A DNA stretch of 64,000 nucleotides from Nitrospiraceae bacterium (GCA_020356065.1 CP070632.1:354321-418320), one strand, 5' to 3'; counted from the stretch's first letter, positions 32,869-43,029 are shown. Made by a program: numbers and translations. Notes: generated by a model from the letters alone, not told the origin.

Positions 32869-34310
32869 TGGCAATGGAACAACGACTGGAACTCAAGCTC
32901 GCTCAGAAACTTATATTAACACCACAGTTGCAGCAATCCATAAAGCTGCTGCAGCTTCCCCTCCTTGAACTTTCGCAGGATATTAACCAGGAATTGATGA
33001 ATAATCCCCTGCTTGAGGAAGGCATGGAAAAGGAACCCGAAGGCAATGCAACATCAGGTACAGCGCAGGATGAGGAAAAATTTCAGCAGCCGTCCGAAGA
33101 CGCTGAAGCCCCACTGGAAAAAATCTTCGGGTTTACAACAGACAACTACTTTGAGGAAAGAGAAAGTGACGGAAGAGACTTTGGTTATTTCGGTGAGGCC
33201 GCCGAAGAGACCATTTCCCCGTTTGAGAGAAACAGTGTCAAAGCTGATCTGTATGCACACCTTCTGTGGCAGTTAAGACTTTCGCCAATCCCCCCATCAT
33301 TAGGCAGGACAGCTGAAATAATAATTAATAATCTCAATGATGACGGATATCTGCAGGCCTCAATGGAAGAAATCACCGGCAGTGCAGACGTTGATGAGAC
33401 AACCGCTGAAGAAGCCCTTCGATATATCCAGGCATTTGATCCGGCAGGTGTCGGGGCCAGAAATCTCCAGGAATGCCTGCTGCTTCAACTGGAGCCTCTT
33501 GGCCTGAAGAACACACTTGTAGAGGAGATACTTACTGACTACTTCAAGGAACTGGAAGGAAAGAAATACAAACAGCTCGCTACCAGCCTGAAGATACCCA
33601 TTAACGATGTTCTGGCAGCAATAAAGATCATTGAAGGTCTTGAGCCCAGACCGGGGAGAAATTATTCCAGTGATGAACCAATCCATATTATCCCTGATGT
33701 TTACGTTGAGGAGTCAGAAGGGAAGTTCATTATCACTCTAAATGACGAAGGAATCCCAAAATTAAGACTCTCCAATTATTACAGAAAACTCCTTACCAAC
33801 AAGAAGTCTCTGGGTACGGAGGAAAAACAGTTTCTGGAAGAAAAGCTCAGATCTGCAATATGGTTACTGCGAAGCCTCGATCAAAGAAATAAGACGATCT
33901 ACCGGGTCACAGAGAGCATACTGAAATTTCAGGAGGACTTTTTCAGAAGAGGTGCAAAATTTTTGAAACCGTTAAACTTACGGGACGTTGCTGAAGATCT
34001 GGGTATGCATGAAAGTACAATAAGCAGGGTCACATCCAATAAATACATCCAATGTCCTCAGGGCCTCCTTAATTTCAGATATTTCTTCAGCAATGCAGTA
34101 CCATCGTCAACAGGTGACATATCATCTTCAATAGTGAAGGACATGATAAAAAAGATTGTTTCAGAGGAAGATACCTCTCATCCTTTGAATGATCAGAAGA
34201 TTGTTGATCTGCTCAAAGAAAAAGGGATATCTGTCGCACGAAGAACAGCTGCAAAATACAGGGAGGAGTTAAAGATTCCCTCACACTTAAAACGAAAAAA
34301 GTGGTTTTAA
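32868..34310 (+). CDS. rpoN: RNA polymerase sigma-54 factor
   Basis: 480 aa. Region I is Gln/Leu-rich (LILTPQLQQSIKLLQLPLLE), and an acidic linker (about 50-115) follows. The core-binding region and the HTH block (VAEDLGMHESTISRVTSNKY) are present, and the RpoN box ARRTAAKYREELKIPSHLKR is near the C-terminus. It directs transcription from -24/-12 promoters with AAA+ activators. It starts on the last base of the lptB stop codon. Confidence 0.97.
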   Translation: MAMEQRLELKLAQKLILTPQLQQSIKLLQLPLLELSQDINQELMNNPLLEEGMEKEPEGNATSGTAQDEEKFQQPSEDAEAPLEKIFGFTTDNYFEERESDGRDFGYFGEAAEETISPFERNSVKADLYAHLLWQLRLSPIPPSLGRTAEIIINNLNDDGYLQASMEEITGSADVDETTAEEALRYIQAFDPAGVGARNLQECLLLQLEPLGLKNTLVEEILTDYFKELEGKKYKQLATSLKIPINDVLAAIKIIEGLEPRPGRNYSSDEPIHIIPDVYVEESEGKFIITLNDEGIPKLRLSNYYRKLLTNKKSLGTEEKQFLEEKLRSAIWLLRSLDQRNKTIYRVTESILKFQEDFFRRGAKFLKPLNLRDVAEDLGMHESTISRVTSNKYIQCPQGLLNFRYFFSNAVPSSTGDISSSIVKDMIKKIVSEEDTSHPLNDQKIVDLLKEKGISVARRTAAKYREELKIPSHLKRKKWF

Positions 34311-34418
34311 TTCAGTTATTGATTGCTCGTAATTAATTATTGGTTATTCGTTATTGCACATCAGATCATTCCATATAACAATTAACCAGTAACATTTCCC
34401 ATATAAAGGAGGAACTCA

Positions 34419-34934
34419 ATGAACATTATTATCAACTGCAGACAGATGGATTTAACAAATACCCTTAAAGACTATGCAGAAGATAAGATCAGCAAGTTCA
34501 GTAAATACCTTAACAATATAACCGAAGCAAACGTCATCCTGAGTGTTGAAAAATACAGACACAAGGCTGAAGTCCACCTCAAGGTAAACGGTTCGATAAT
34601 ACAGGCCGAAAGCATCACCGGTGAAATGTACTCATCAATTGATGACGTAGTGGAAAAACTGGCCCGCCAGGTAAGGAAGTATAAAGATAAAACAGTGAGC
34701 CAGAGAAAGAGCAAGAGCAAGGCTGAACCTCCTCCGGTATCTGCAGATACGCTCCCCTCCATAATAAAAAACAAGTCGTACGACATTAAACCCATGAGTG
34801 TTGAAGAGGCCGGGATGCAGATGGATCTGCTGGACAGGACTTTTTTTGTATTCACAAATGCATCTTCAGGTGATATCAATGTCTTATATAAGAGAAATGA
34901 TGGAAATTTCGGTTTAATCGAACCGTTAAAGTAA
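34419..34934 (+). CDS. hpf: Ribosome hibernation-promoting factor, long form
   Basis: 171 aa. The N-terminal S30AE domain (about 1-100: NTLKDYAEDKISKFSKYL, EVHLKVNG) binds the 30S decoding region. The C-terminal dimerisation domain (about 115-171: IIKNKSYDIKPMSVEEAGMQ, FFVFTNASSGDINVLYKRND) makes this a long-form HPF forming 100S dimers without RMF. AAAGGAGG lies just before the ATG. Position behind rpoN and before rapZ is the classical order. Confidence 0.95.
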   Translation: MNIIINCRQMDLTNTLKDYAEDKISKFSKYLNNITEANVILSVEKYRHKAEVHLKVNGSIIQAESITGEMYSSIDDVVEKLARQVRKYKDKTVSQRKSKSKAEPPPVSADTLPSIIKNKSYDIKPMSVEEAGMQMDLLDRTFFVFTNASSGDINVLYKRNDGNFGLIEPLK

Positions 34935-35803
34935 TGGCTTCCACTGTAAAACAGACGTATTCAATTATACTGACCGGATTATCAGGATCGGGTAAAACTG
35001 TCGCGCTTAATGCTTTTGAAGACAGTGGTTTTTTCTGCGTTGATAACCTGCCCATGTCGCTTATGGAAATAATGATGGGCGAGAGCAAAAAAACACCCGG
35101 CAGGTCAAAAGTAGCCATTGGCGTGGATATCAGGGAGAAAAAGAACTGGAAGGACTTTCCTGCATCCGTTGCATCCCTGAGAAAAAAATACAAAGTCAAG
35201 ATAATATTCCTTGAGGCCAATGATAAAGCCATTATCAGCAGATTCAAGGAAACACGAAGGCCGCATCCTCTGGGACTGAATGATTTAAAAAAAGCGGTAC
35301 ACCGGGAAATAAAACTGCTGTCGCCCATACGACAGGAAGCAGACACCATTATAGACACCTCAGCTTTCACTCCTCACCAGCTAAGAAAGTATATTACGGA
35401 ATCATATCTCAAGAAAACCCGTAAAGAGATGATTATCAACCTTGTCTCATTTGGCTTTAAATATGGAATTCCTGTTGAAGCAGATCTGCTCTTTGACGTA
35501 AGGTTTTTGCCTAATCCTTATTTCATAGGGGAATTAAGACATTTCCCGGGCACATCTCCAAAAGTAAAAAAATTTGTTTTGTCCCGGCATCAGACCAGGG
35601 AGTTCCTTGAAAAGTTATATCCCCTGCTTGACTATATTATCCCTTTTTACAAGCAGGAAGGGAGAAGTTACCTCACGATAGGGATCGGCTGTACAGGAGG
35701 CATGCACCGTTCTCCCGCTGTTGCTCAGGAAATAGAAAAGGCACTGCAGAAGAAAAAATTAAGGACAACTCTTTCCAATCGTGATATAAAGGAGTCCTCT
35801 TAA
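34934..35803 (+). CDS. rapZ: RapZ-family RNase adapter / nucleotide-binding protein
   Basis: 289 aa. P-loop GLSGSGKTVALNAFEDSGF, then FCVDNLP, and the C-terminal TIGIGCTGGMHRSPAVAQ, all hallmarks of the RapZ/YvcJ family. In enterobacteria RapZ steers RNase E to the GlmZ small RNA; elsewhere it is linked to envelope and competence control. The usual Arg after GCTGG is Met here (GCTGGMHRS). Its ATG overlaps the hpf stop by one base. Confidence 0.94.
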   Translation: MASTVKQTYSIILTGLSGSGKTVALNAFEDSGFFCVDNLPMSLMEIMMGESKKTPGRSKVAIGVDIREKKNWKDFPASVASLRKKYKVKIIFLEANDKAIISRFKETRRPHPLGLNDLKKAVHREIKLLSPIRQEADTIIDTSAFTPHQLRKYITESYLKKTRKEMIINLVSFGFKYGIPVEADLLFDVRFLPNPYFIGELRHFPGTSPKVKKFVLSRHQTREFLEKLYPLLDYIIPFYKQEGRSYLTIGIGCTGGMHRSPAVAQEIEKALQKKKLRTTLSNRDIKESS

Positions 35804-35807
35804 AAAA

Positions 35808-35946
35808 GACAAATGACAAAGCTCACATGTCAAATAAATGTCAAATGTATTCATGTTGATAAAACATTGAATCCAATTCGATCAGTCTATTATTTTTATC
35901 TTTTGTCGTTTGGGATTTCATTTGACAATTGGACTTTGACATTTGT
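35808..35946. repeat. Low-complexity inverted spacer repeat (TGTCAAATG units)
   Basis: GACAAATGACAAAGCTCACA and TGTCAAATAAATGTCAAATG on the left are matched in inverse orientation by CATTTGACAATTGGACTTTG and ACATTTGT on the right (35919-35946). It fills the rapZ-desulfurase gap and reaches to 10 bp before the preferred start codon of the next gene. Confidence 0.6.
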
Positions 35947-35955
35947 AATTCAATA

Positions 35956-37080
35956 ATGCTCCCTCTCTATCTGGATAATAATGCAACCACACCTGTCGAT
36001 CCTGAGGTGATCAGAGTTATGACAAAGTGCCTCAGGGATAATTACGGTAATCCCTCCAGCAGTCACGACCGGGGTTTGGAGGCAAAACAGGTACTGGAAA
36101 ATGCACGAGTGAAAGTAGCGCAACTGATAGGGGCGCTGCCCGATGAGATCGTATTTACGTCCGGTGGAACAGAATCAAATAATATGGCCATATTAGGGAC
36201 TGCATCGAGGTTTCAATCGGGTCATATTATCTCTTCATGTATTGAGCATCCTTCGGTTGCAAATCCTGTAAAGCACCTTGAGGGTCTTGGCTTCGAGGTA
36301 ACATATCTTCCTGTTGACAGACATGGAATTGTCAGTCCTGATCACCTAAAAAAGCAGATAACAGCAAAGACTGTTCTCATAACAGTAATGCATGCCAATA
36401 ATGAAACAGGGACGATACAGCCAATATCTGAAATTGGAACGATAGCCAGGGAAAAAGGGATACCCTTTCATTGTGATGCTGCCCAGTCCGTCGGCAAAAT
36501 ACCCGTACATGTGAGAAGATTGAAAACCGATTTAATGACAATTGTTTCACACAAATTCTACGGTCCGAAGGGGACGGGAGCTTTATACATAAAGCAGGGA
36601 ATAAAGCTTAAAGCCATTATGTTCGGTGCTTCTCATGAAAAGGGCCTCAGACCGGGAACGGAGAACATACCCTCTATAGCAGGCCTGGGAAAAGCATGTG
36701 AACTTGCCGGAGATGGAATAAAAAAAAGGGGTGATGACATGAAAACTCTCACCAGATTTTTTTATAATGAGCTGCGACGTCAGGTTCCCGGCATGAAACT
36801 GAATGGACATCCTACAAAAAGACTTCCCAATACACTGAATATATCATTCCCGGGCGTCCAGGGTTCGATGCTGCTGCATCGGCTTAAACATGATATTGAG
36901 GCCTCTACCGGCTCTGCGTGTCATGAAGGCACACACACACCTTCGTCTGTTTTAAGTGCAATGGGACTGGGAAAGACTGAAGCGCTGGGGGCGGTAAGGT
37001 TAAGCCTGGGCAGGAACACATCGGAGAGGCAAATCAAAAAAGCGGTTAAAGCTATTGTAAAAGCTTACAGGAGTTTCTAA
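35956..37080 (+). CDS. Cysteine desulfurase (NifS/IscS family)
   Basis: 374 aa PLP enzyme that takes sulfur from cysteine for Fe-S clusters, thiamin or tRNA thiolation. MLPLYLDNNATTPVDPEV opening, aspartate/His region FHCDAAQSVGK, PLP-lysine Lys200 (SHKFYGPKGTGALYI) and active-site Cys322 (GSACHEGTHTPSS) are present. The loop reads ACHEG rather than ACSSG of IscS, so it is a NifS-like relative and I leave the symbol open. ATG 35956 is chosen because the in-frame TTG at 35929 lies inside the spacer repeat. The 3' end overlaps the convergent M16 gene by 29 bp. Confidence 0.9.
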   Translation: MLPLYLDNNATTPVDPEVIRVMTKCLRDNYGNPSSSHDRGLEAKQVLENARVKVAQLIGALPDEIVFTSGGTESNNMAILGTASRFQSGHIISSCIEHPSVANPVKHLEGLGFEVTYLPVDRHGIVSPDHLKKQITAKTVLITVMHANNETGTIQPISEIGTIAREKGIPFHCDAAQSVGKIPVHVRRLKTDLMTIVSHKFYGPKGTGALYIKQGIKLKAIMFGASHEKGLRPGTENIPSIAGLGKACELAGDGIKKRGDDMKTLTRFFYNELRRQVPGMKLNGHPTKRLPNTLNISFPGVQGSMLLHRLKHDIEASTGSACHEGTHTPSSVLSAMGLGKTEALGAVRLSLGRNTSERQIKKAVKAIVKAYRSF

Positions 37081-38308
37081 GGCTGCTATCATTCACAGGG
37101 CCGTACACTGTTACCGCGATAGGACTTTCCCGCACAATCCTCTCTGAAAGAGTTCTGATATCATCAATTGTTACGCCATCAACCATCTTTATAATCTCAT
37201 CGGGAGCGAAATACTTACCATAGTATATTTCCTGTTTGGCAATATTGGTCATCATGTTGCTTGTAGACTCAAGGGCAAGAATAAGGTTCCCCTTAAGCTG
37301 GGACTTTGCCCGCTTCAGTTCCTCAGCAGTTACGGAAGCTGCAAGGTTCATCACCTCATCAACTGTAATATTAATAACCTCACTGACATGCCTCTTGTCG
37401 GTACCGGCATAAACAGACCAGATGCCCGTGTCAATATAAGAGATATGATAGGAGTAAATTGAATATACCAGGCCTTTTTTCTCCCTCACGTTCTGAAACA
37501 GTCTGGAACTGAAACCGGAACCAAGGATAGTATTCAGCAGATGCATCGCATATCTGTCATCACTGCTGTACGGTATACCTTTCAAGCCGAGGCAGATATG
37601 TGCTTCTGAAAGGTCCTTTGGAATCACCTTTACCCCTCCTGAAAATTCCGGGGCAGTGATCTCCTTTTTTGTACTGTTCCTTGTAAGGTTTCCTATTCCC
37701 CGATTCAGATGCTCAACAAGTCTTCCTTCATTAAACTTTCCGCTGCATGCAATAATTATATTTTCAGTCCCATAATGTTTTTCAATATGACCGATGAGGT
37801 CACTTCTCCTGAAGGATCCTATGGTTTCCCGCTTGCCAAGCACTGTCTGTCCGAGATCTTCTTCACCCCATATATTTCTTGAAAAAAGTTCAAATACAAT
37901 ATCCGATGGGGTGTCTTCTACCATGCTTATTTCTTCATTAATGATGCCTTTTTCCTTTTCAATATCCTCATCAGGAAATGTTGAGTTAAGAAATATGTCT
38001 GTGAGAAGATCAAGAGCGCTATCAATAAATTCGTTAAGGACTTTGACATAATATAATGTGTACTCTGTAGAGGTAACGGCATTCAGTTCGCCGCCCAGCG
38101 AATCAATATCCATGGCAATGTCCTCTGCAGAGCGTTTTTCGGTACCTTTAAAAAACATGTGCTCCAGAAAGTGAGAGACACCGCTTTTCACCGGCTCTTC
38201 ATATCGGGACCCCACCTTGACCCAGATACCTATGCATACGGAATGCATCTCCTCAGCTTTTTCCATAACCAGCGGAATACCATTTATCAGTTTTGCTTTC
38301 TTAAACAT
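37052..38308 (-). CDS. M16 family zinc peptidase (pitrilysin-like)
   Basis: 418 aa. Inverted zinc motif HFLEH (His46, Glu49, His50) followed by MFFKGT and the downstream ligand region EDIEKEKGIINEEISM, typical for processing-peptidase-like bacterial M16B enzymes. The C-terminal inactive half contains GFSSRLFQNVREKKGLVYSI. Soluble, with no signal peptide. In many genomes this gene sits next to pnp, as here. Confidence 0.93.
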   Translation of the reverse strand: MFKKAKLINGIPLVMEKAEEMHSVCIGIWVKVGSRYEEPVKSGVSHFLEHMFFKGTEKRSAEDIAMDIDSLGGELNAVTSTEYTLYYVKVLNEFIDSALDLLTDIFLNSTFPDEDIEKEKGIINEEISMVEDTPSDIVFELFSRNIWGEEDLGQTVLGKRETIGSFRRSDLIGHIEKHYGTENIIIACSGKFNEGRLVEHLNRGIGNLTRNSTKKEITAPEFSGGVKVIPKDLSEAHICLGLKGIPYSSDDRYAMHLLNTILGSGFSSRLFQNVREKKGLVYSIYSYHISYIDTGIWSVYAGTDKRHVSEVINITVDEVMNLAASVTAEELKRAKSQLKGNLILALESTSNMMTNIAKQEIYYGKYFAPDEIIKMVDGVTIDDIRTLSERIVRESPIAVTVYGPVNDSSLRNSCKLLQ

Positions 38309-38496
38309 AATGTCTATTGAATGTATACTATGCAGTTATCGGGCAGCCAGAGAGTCACATGCAGGCTTAACGTAATTATACGGTGAAACAGGAAAAAAAT
38401 ATAGGTCAGGCATTCACTTTTGTTAATGTGACTATTAGTGAATTAAATGATGTCTGGTGCGGCAGGCTCATCACAGACATGGGCACATGGATATGA

Positions 38497-40584
38497 TCAG
38501 GAGACTCCCTGTTCCTTCATCGCTTCTTTTCTGCTCAGGCGTATCCGGCCCATTTTGTCAATCTCTATGACCTTCACATCAACAGCCTCGCCCTCTTTCA
38601 GGACATCTGTGACTTTTGCAATTCTTTCTTCGGCAATCTGTGAGATGTGAAGCAAGCCCTCTGTCCCCGGAAGAATTTCAACAAAGGCTCCGAAATCCAC
38701 AATTCTCTTGACCTTTCCATGATAAATCTTGCCAAGTTCAGCCTCGGCAACTATTCCTTCAATAATACTGATCGCCTTTTGTGCAGATTCTTCATCTACT
38801 GAAGCGATATTAATGCTTCCTGAGTCATCTATATCGATCTTCACACCTGTTTCTTCAACGATGCCCCTGATCACCTTGCCGCCGGTGCCTATCACGTCCC
38901 TTATCTTGTCTGTCTTTATTTTCATGGTGAAAATTCTGGGTGCATGTGTTGCAAGGGTGTCCCTGGGAGCAGCAAGTATGCCTGCCATCTTATCGAGAAT
39001 ATGCATCCTTCCCTGTCTGGCCTGGTTCAGTGCTGTCTCCATGATTTCCCTGGAAACACCGCTTATTTTCACATCCATCTGAAAGGCGGTGATACCTTTT
39101 TTCGTGCCGGTAACCTTGAAATCCATATCACCAAGATGGTCTTCCAGCCCCAGTATATCCGTAAGAACAACAGTTTTATCTCCCTCTTTTATAAGTCCCA
39201 TGGCAATTCCTGCAACAGGTGCCTTAATGGGAACGCCTGCATCCATAAGTGCCAGAGTACCGCCGCACACCGTTGCCATGGAAGATGACCCATTGGACTC
39301 CAAAATATCTGAAACTATTCTTATGGTATACGGGAAATCCGTTTTCTGTGGAAGCACAGACTTTAAGGCACGCTCGGCAAGCATGCCATGACCGATTTCT
39401 CTTCTTCCGGCAGACCTGAGGAACTTTACTTCGCCGACACTGAAGGGAGGGAAATTATAATGAAGCATAAATGCCTTTTTTGATTCTCCTTCCAGTGCAT
39501 CAATCCTCTGCTCATCATCAGAGGTTCCCAGAGTTACAACTGCCAATGCCTGGGTTTCCCCCCTTACAAAAAGCGATGATCCATGTGCCCTCGGAAGTAT
39601 GCCTACATCTGAACTTATTTTTCTGACCTCATCAGGTTTACGGCCGTCAGCCCTTATCCCTTTTTCAAGTATCATGTTTCTGACCAGGTTCTTTTCTATC
39701 TTTTTAAAGGCAGCGGATATATTTCTCGAAATATCTTCTTCCCCGGTATTTATCTCCTCCATAACAGAGCTGAGAATACTGTCAAGTGCCTCCTGTCTCT
39801 GAAGCTTATCAGGGATAACAATGGCCTCCCTGATCCTGTCCAGGGCAATATCTGAAACAGAGCTGATGAGGTCATCATCTGTCTTTGGAGGGGTAATGCC
39901 CCTTTTTGCTTTACCTGCTTTGGAAACGAGATCTTTCTGTACTTCAATGACCCGGCGTATCTCTGTATGTGCCAGGTCCAGGGCTTCAAGTAACACCGCC
40001 TCGGAAACCTCATTTCCGCCGCCTTCCACCATCATGACCGCTTCTTCTGTACCGGCCACAACCAGGCTGTAGTCGCATTCTTCGATTTCTTTCAGATCAG
40101 GATTGACAACAAATGATTCGCCGACAATTCCTATTCTTACAGCACCTACGGGTCCGTCAAACGGGATATCAGATATGCTCAGGGCCGCAGACATCGCAAT
40201 AATCCCCAGTATATCCGAGATGTTCTCATCACCAAAGGAAAGCACGGAAATTATCCCCTGTGTTTCAGAGTAAAAACCGTCAGGGAAAAGAGGTCTTATG
40301 GGTCTGTCTATGAGACGGGATGTGAGGGTCTCTTTCTCCCCGGGCCTGCCTTCTCTTTTAAAAAAACCTCCCGGTATTTTTCCTGCAGCGTAAGCTTTTT
40401 CCTGGTAATCAATCGTGAGGGGAAAAAAATCTATGTCTTCTCTTACTTCTTTTTTAGCAACAGCTGTTGCAAGGACAACGGTGTCACCGTACGTGGCAAC
40501 AACCGATCCATCCGCCTGTTTTGCAAAACGTCCGGTTTCAAGATTAAGAGTTTTGCCTTTGACGTCAATCTCAACATTTGTCAT
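38497..40584 (-). CDS. pnp: Polynucleotide phosphorylase
   Basis: 695 aa 3'-5' exoribonuclease / polymerase. Two RNase PH domains (RLIDRPIRPLFPDGF in the first; GMLAERALKSVLP and SSMATVCGGTLALMDAG in the second), a KH domain (IRDVIGTGGKVIRGIVEETG) and an S1 domain (VDFGAFVEILPGTEGLLHIS) occur in the standard order. Follows rpsO with a 5-bp gap, the conserved rpsO-pnp operon. Confidence 0.97.
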   Translation of the reverse strand: MTNVEIDVKGKTLNLETGRFAKQADGSVVATYGDTVVLATAVAKKEVREDIDFFPLTIDYQEKAYAAGKIPGGFFKREGRPGEKETLTSRLIDRPIRPLFPDGFYSETQGIISVLSFGDENISDILGIIAMSAALSISDIPFDGPVGAVRIGIVGESFVVNPDLKEIEECDYSLVVAGTEEAVMMVEGGGNEVSEAVLLEALDLAHTEIRRVIEVQKDLVSKAGKAKRGITPPKTDDDLISSVSDIALDRIREAIVIPDKLQRQEALDSILSSVMEEINTGEEDISRNISAAFKKIEKNLVRNMILEKGIRADGRKPDEVRKISSDVGILPRAHGSSLFVRGETQALAVVTLGTSDDEQRIDALEGESKKAFMLHYNFPPFSVGEVKFLRSAGRREIGHGMLAERALKSVLPQKTDFPYTIRIVSDILESNGSSSMATVCGGTLALMDAGVPIKAPVAGIAMGLIKEGDKTVVLTDILGLEDHLGDMDFKVTGTKKGITAFQMDVKISGVSREIMETALNQARQGRMHILDKMAGILAAPRDTLATHAPRIFTMKIKTDKIRDVIGTGGKVIRGIVEETGVKIDIDDSGSINIASVDEESAQKAISIIEGIVAEAELGKIYHGKVKRIVDFGAFVEILPGTEGLLHISQIAEERIAKVTDVLKEGEAVDVKVIEIDKMGRIRLSRKEAMKEQGVS

Positions 40585-40589
40585 TCATT

Positions 40590-40859
40590 CTACTTTCTTA
40601 ATCCAAGCTCCTTAACAAGCCTGTCATATCTTTCTTTGTTAGTTGTTTTAAGGTAGCTCAAAAGCTTGCGCCTCTGACCAACCAGTTTCAATAGTCCTCT
40701 TCGTGAGTGATGATCTTTTTTATGAGACTGAAAATGATCATTCAGGACCAGAAGCCTTTTACTTAACAGGGCTATCTGTACCTCCGGGGATCCTGTATCA
40801 CTCTCATGCAGTTTATACTGTTTGATAATATCTTCTTTTTGATCTTTTGCTAATGGCAT
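40590..40859 (-). CDS. rpsO: Ribosomal protein uS15
   Basis: 89 aa, full length. Conserved segments [36 protein letters not shown] and [13 protein letters not shown] are present. It binds 16S rRNA early in 30S assembly and commonly autoregulates through the mRNA leader; no specific leader structure was identified in the 224 bp upstream. Confidence 0.97.
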   Translation of the reverse strand: MPLAKDQKEDIIKQYKLHESDTGSPEVQIALLSKRLLVLNDHFQSHKKDHHSRRGLLKLVGQRRKLLSYLKTTNKERYDRLVKELGLRK

Positions 40860-41083
40860 AATTCACCTTCCTGTTTTAAAGAGATAAATAATAACACATG
40901 ACCAATACCGATGTAAAGCATCGAACTGTTTAATTATCAACATTAATTTAGTATATAAAATCACGCCGATAAAGAACAGTACATTAAGCAATTGCCACAT
41001 CCCACATAAAGAAAATCTAATAAAAACTCACGTAATGACCGAAAAGATTGTATGGGCATTGACAATTTAAAAGGAGAATACAT

Positions 41084-42340
41084 ATGAAAAAAATATTTGT
41101 CCTTGACACGAATGTTCTGATACATGATCCTGAGGCTTTTCTCTATTTTGCCGACAACGAAGTAGTGTTGCCAATTACGGTAATTGAAGAGCTGGACAAG
41201 CTGAAAAGGGGGAACGGGGAAATACCTTTTTCTGCACGGCAGGCCCTGAGATTAGTGGACCATTACAGAGAAACAGGAAAACTCTCCGCCGGAGTTAATC
41301 TTCCTGGTGAGGGTACTCTCAGGGTTGAAGTTAAGGAAAACAGTCATCTTCACAAGTCTTCAAATGACAACAGGATAATTTCAACCGCGGTAACCATTGC
41401 CAATAACGGATGCAAAGGCCAGCCGGTAATTCTGGTATCAAAGGACACCTCCGTCAGGATAAAAGCCGATTCACTCGGCCTGTTGACCCAGGACTACTTA
41501 AAAGACAAGACCACGGTATTTCAGAAATTCGGTAACATCCGTTATGATGAATCTCAATCTGATGAAATTACTTCAGTGCGGTATATTCAGTCAGGAGACA
41601 AAATATTCAGGGCCTATGGTGAAGATAAAATGGAACTTATCAGGAGACAGCGTTCAATAATGAGCATATTTCCAAAAAATATCGAGCAGGAGTGCGCAAT
41701 CGATGCGCTACTATCAACGTCGACAAATGTCGTCGCCCTTACAGGCAGAGCAGGCACGGGAAAAACTCTGCTGGCCATTGCTGCAGGACTTCATTTCTGC
41801 ACCAAAACTTCTCACAATGATTATGCAAAAAAATATGAACAGGTCATGGTTGCAAGGCCGATCGTGCCTCTCGGAAATGACATCGGATTCCTGCCGGGTG
41901 ACTTGGTAGAAAAACTGCACCCCTGGATGCAGCCGATCTATGATAATCTCGATGTGATAGTCAACACATCAGATGAAAAGGTTGACGGGAAAGACACTGA
42001 CTACAGGAGCTCCGATTACCTGATTGAATCAGACATCATCCATATAGAACCGCTTACCTATATCAGGGGACGAAGCCTTCCCAGGCGGTTCCTTATCATT
42101 GATGAGGCCCAGAACCTGAGACCCCTTGACGTGAAAACGATCATCACACGCTGCGGTGAAGGAACAAAGGTGGTTTTTACCGGTGACCTTGAGCAGATCG
42201 ACTCCCCCTTTCTCGATGCTGCTTCAAACGGTCTGGCGTATCTCATAAACCGGTTCATCCAGGAAGAAAACTTCTGCTATCTCAATATGAAACAGAGTGC
42301 CCGGTCTGCACTGGCTGAACAGGCTGCAGCTTTGCTGTAG
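41084..42340 (+). CDS. phoH: PIN-PhoH fusion ATPase (PhoH2-like)
   Basis: 418 aa. N-terminal PIN ribonuclease domain (about 1-135; FVLDTNVLIHDPEAF with the acidic residues of the PIN site) is joined to a PhoH-type ATPase with Walker A TGRAGTGKTLLAIAAGL and Walker B FLIIDEAQNL. PhoH2 proteins are RNA helicase-ribonucleases. AAAGGAG stands upstream of the ATG. Single gene. Confidence 0.93.
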   Translation: MKKIFVLDTNVLIHDPEAFLYFADNEVVLPITVIEELDKLKRGNGEIPFSARQALRLVDHYRETGKLSAGVNLPGEGTLRVEVKENSHLHKSSNDNRIISTAVTIANNGCKGQPVILVSKDTSVRIKADSLGLLTQDYLKDKTTVFQKFGNIRYDESQSDEITSVRYIQSGDKIFRAYGEDKMELIRRQRSIMSIFPKNIEQECAIDALLSTSTNVVALTGRAGTGKTLLAIAAGLHFCTKTSHNDYAKKYEQVMVARPIVPLGNDIGFLPGDLVEKLHPWMQPIYDNLDVIVNTSDEKVDGKDTDYRSSDYLIESDIIHIEPLTYIRGRSLPRRFLIIDEAQNLRPLDVKTIITRCGEGTKVVFTGDLEQIDSPFLDAASNGLAYLINRFIQEENFCYLNMKQSARSALAEQAAALL

Positions 42341-42423
42341 AAAATACGTGCCCAAAACTTACATGAATTAATGGAGCAGTGAATTAATGTGCATTCCCCG
42401 TTCAACATGCAGACTGATCCTTT

Positions 42424-42675
42424 TTAAATTTTATATTCATCGTATATAGCTTTCCGTACCAGACAGGTGCAAAAAAATGAATTCCCGAATGGCAGCCGAT
42501 AGGAGCATGACTCCGTCTCCTGACATTCAACAAAGTACACTTTATCCTCTACTTTACGGGTAACTTTGCAGAGTTCTTTTCTTTCTTCATACAAACATGA
42601 AAAATCCTTTTCACACTTTGTCGTTTTTTTTATTATCGAGTCATTAACTTTAAATTTCATACGCACCTTTCTCAA
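42424..42675 (-). CDS. Small Cys-rich protein of unknown function
   Basis: 83 aa with eight cysteines in a regular arrangement: KCEKDFSCL, ELCKV, FVECQETESCSYRLPFG and FFCTCLVRKAIY. The pattern C-x5-C-...-C-...-C-x5-C-...-C-x-C looks like a conserved metal-binding or disulfide fold and is unlikely to be chance. No signal peptide; the N-terminus is basic and includes an in-frame second Met (MKFKVND) that may be the real start. Family name not known to me. Confidence 0.6.
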   Translation of the reverse strand: MRKVRMKFKVNDSIIKKTTKCEKDFSCLYEERKELCKVTRKVEDKVYFVECQETESCSYRLPFGNSFFCTCLVRKAIYDEYKI

Positions 42676-43029
42676 TACTTGGATGTTGTTTCGTTTTAAT
42701 AATTTATACCTATTACATACTACGGTAACATCGAACTGTCAAGTTTAATTACTTCATTGGTCCATAATTATTTGTCATACTAAACAGACGTGACAAGAGA
42801 ATTATCTTCAAAATATAACCAGATTCAATTTTTCTGATATGTGAAAGGAAGTATGGAAGTGCTGTCGCACCTGACTAATATCAAGTATCAATAATATCAT
42901 GGTCAATTTCATTGATCAGCAAGATAACTTTCTATTTATCCTGAGAATTAATCTTTTAATACGGATATGGCCTGAAACTGATAATCACTGATATAATAGT
43001 CAGATGTTTATGCATGCAGGATAGTCAAT
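42676..43029. other. Intergenic region, nothing recognised
   Basis: 354 bp of AT-rich sequence between the Cys-rich gene and the first gene remnant. No gene, RNA or convincing regulatory element was seen. Confidence 0.5.
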
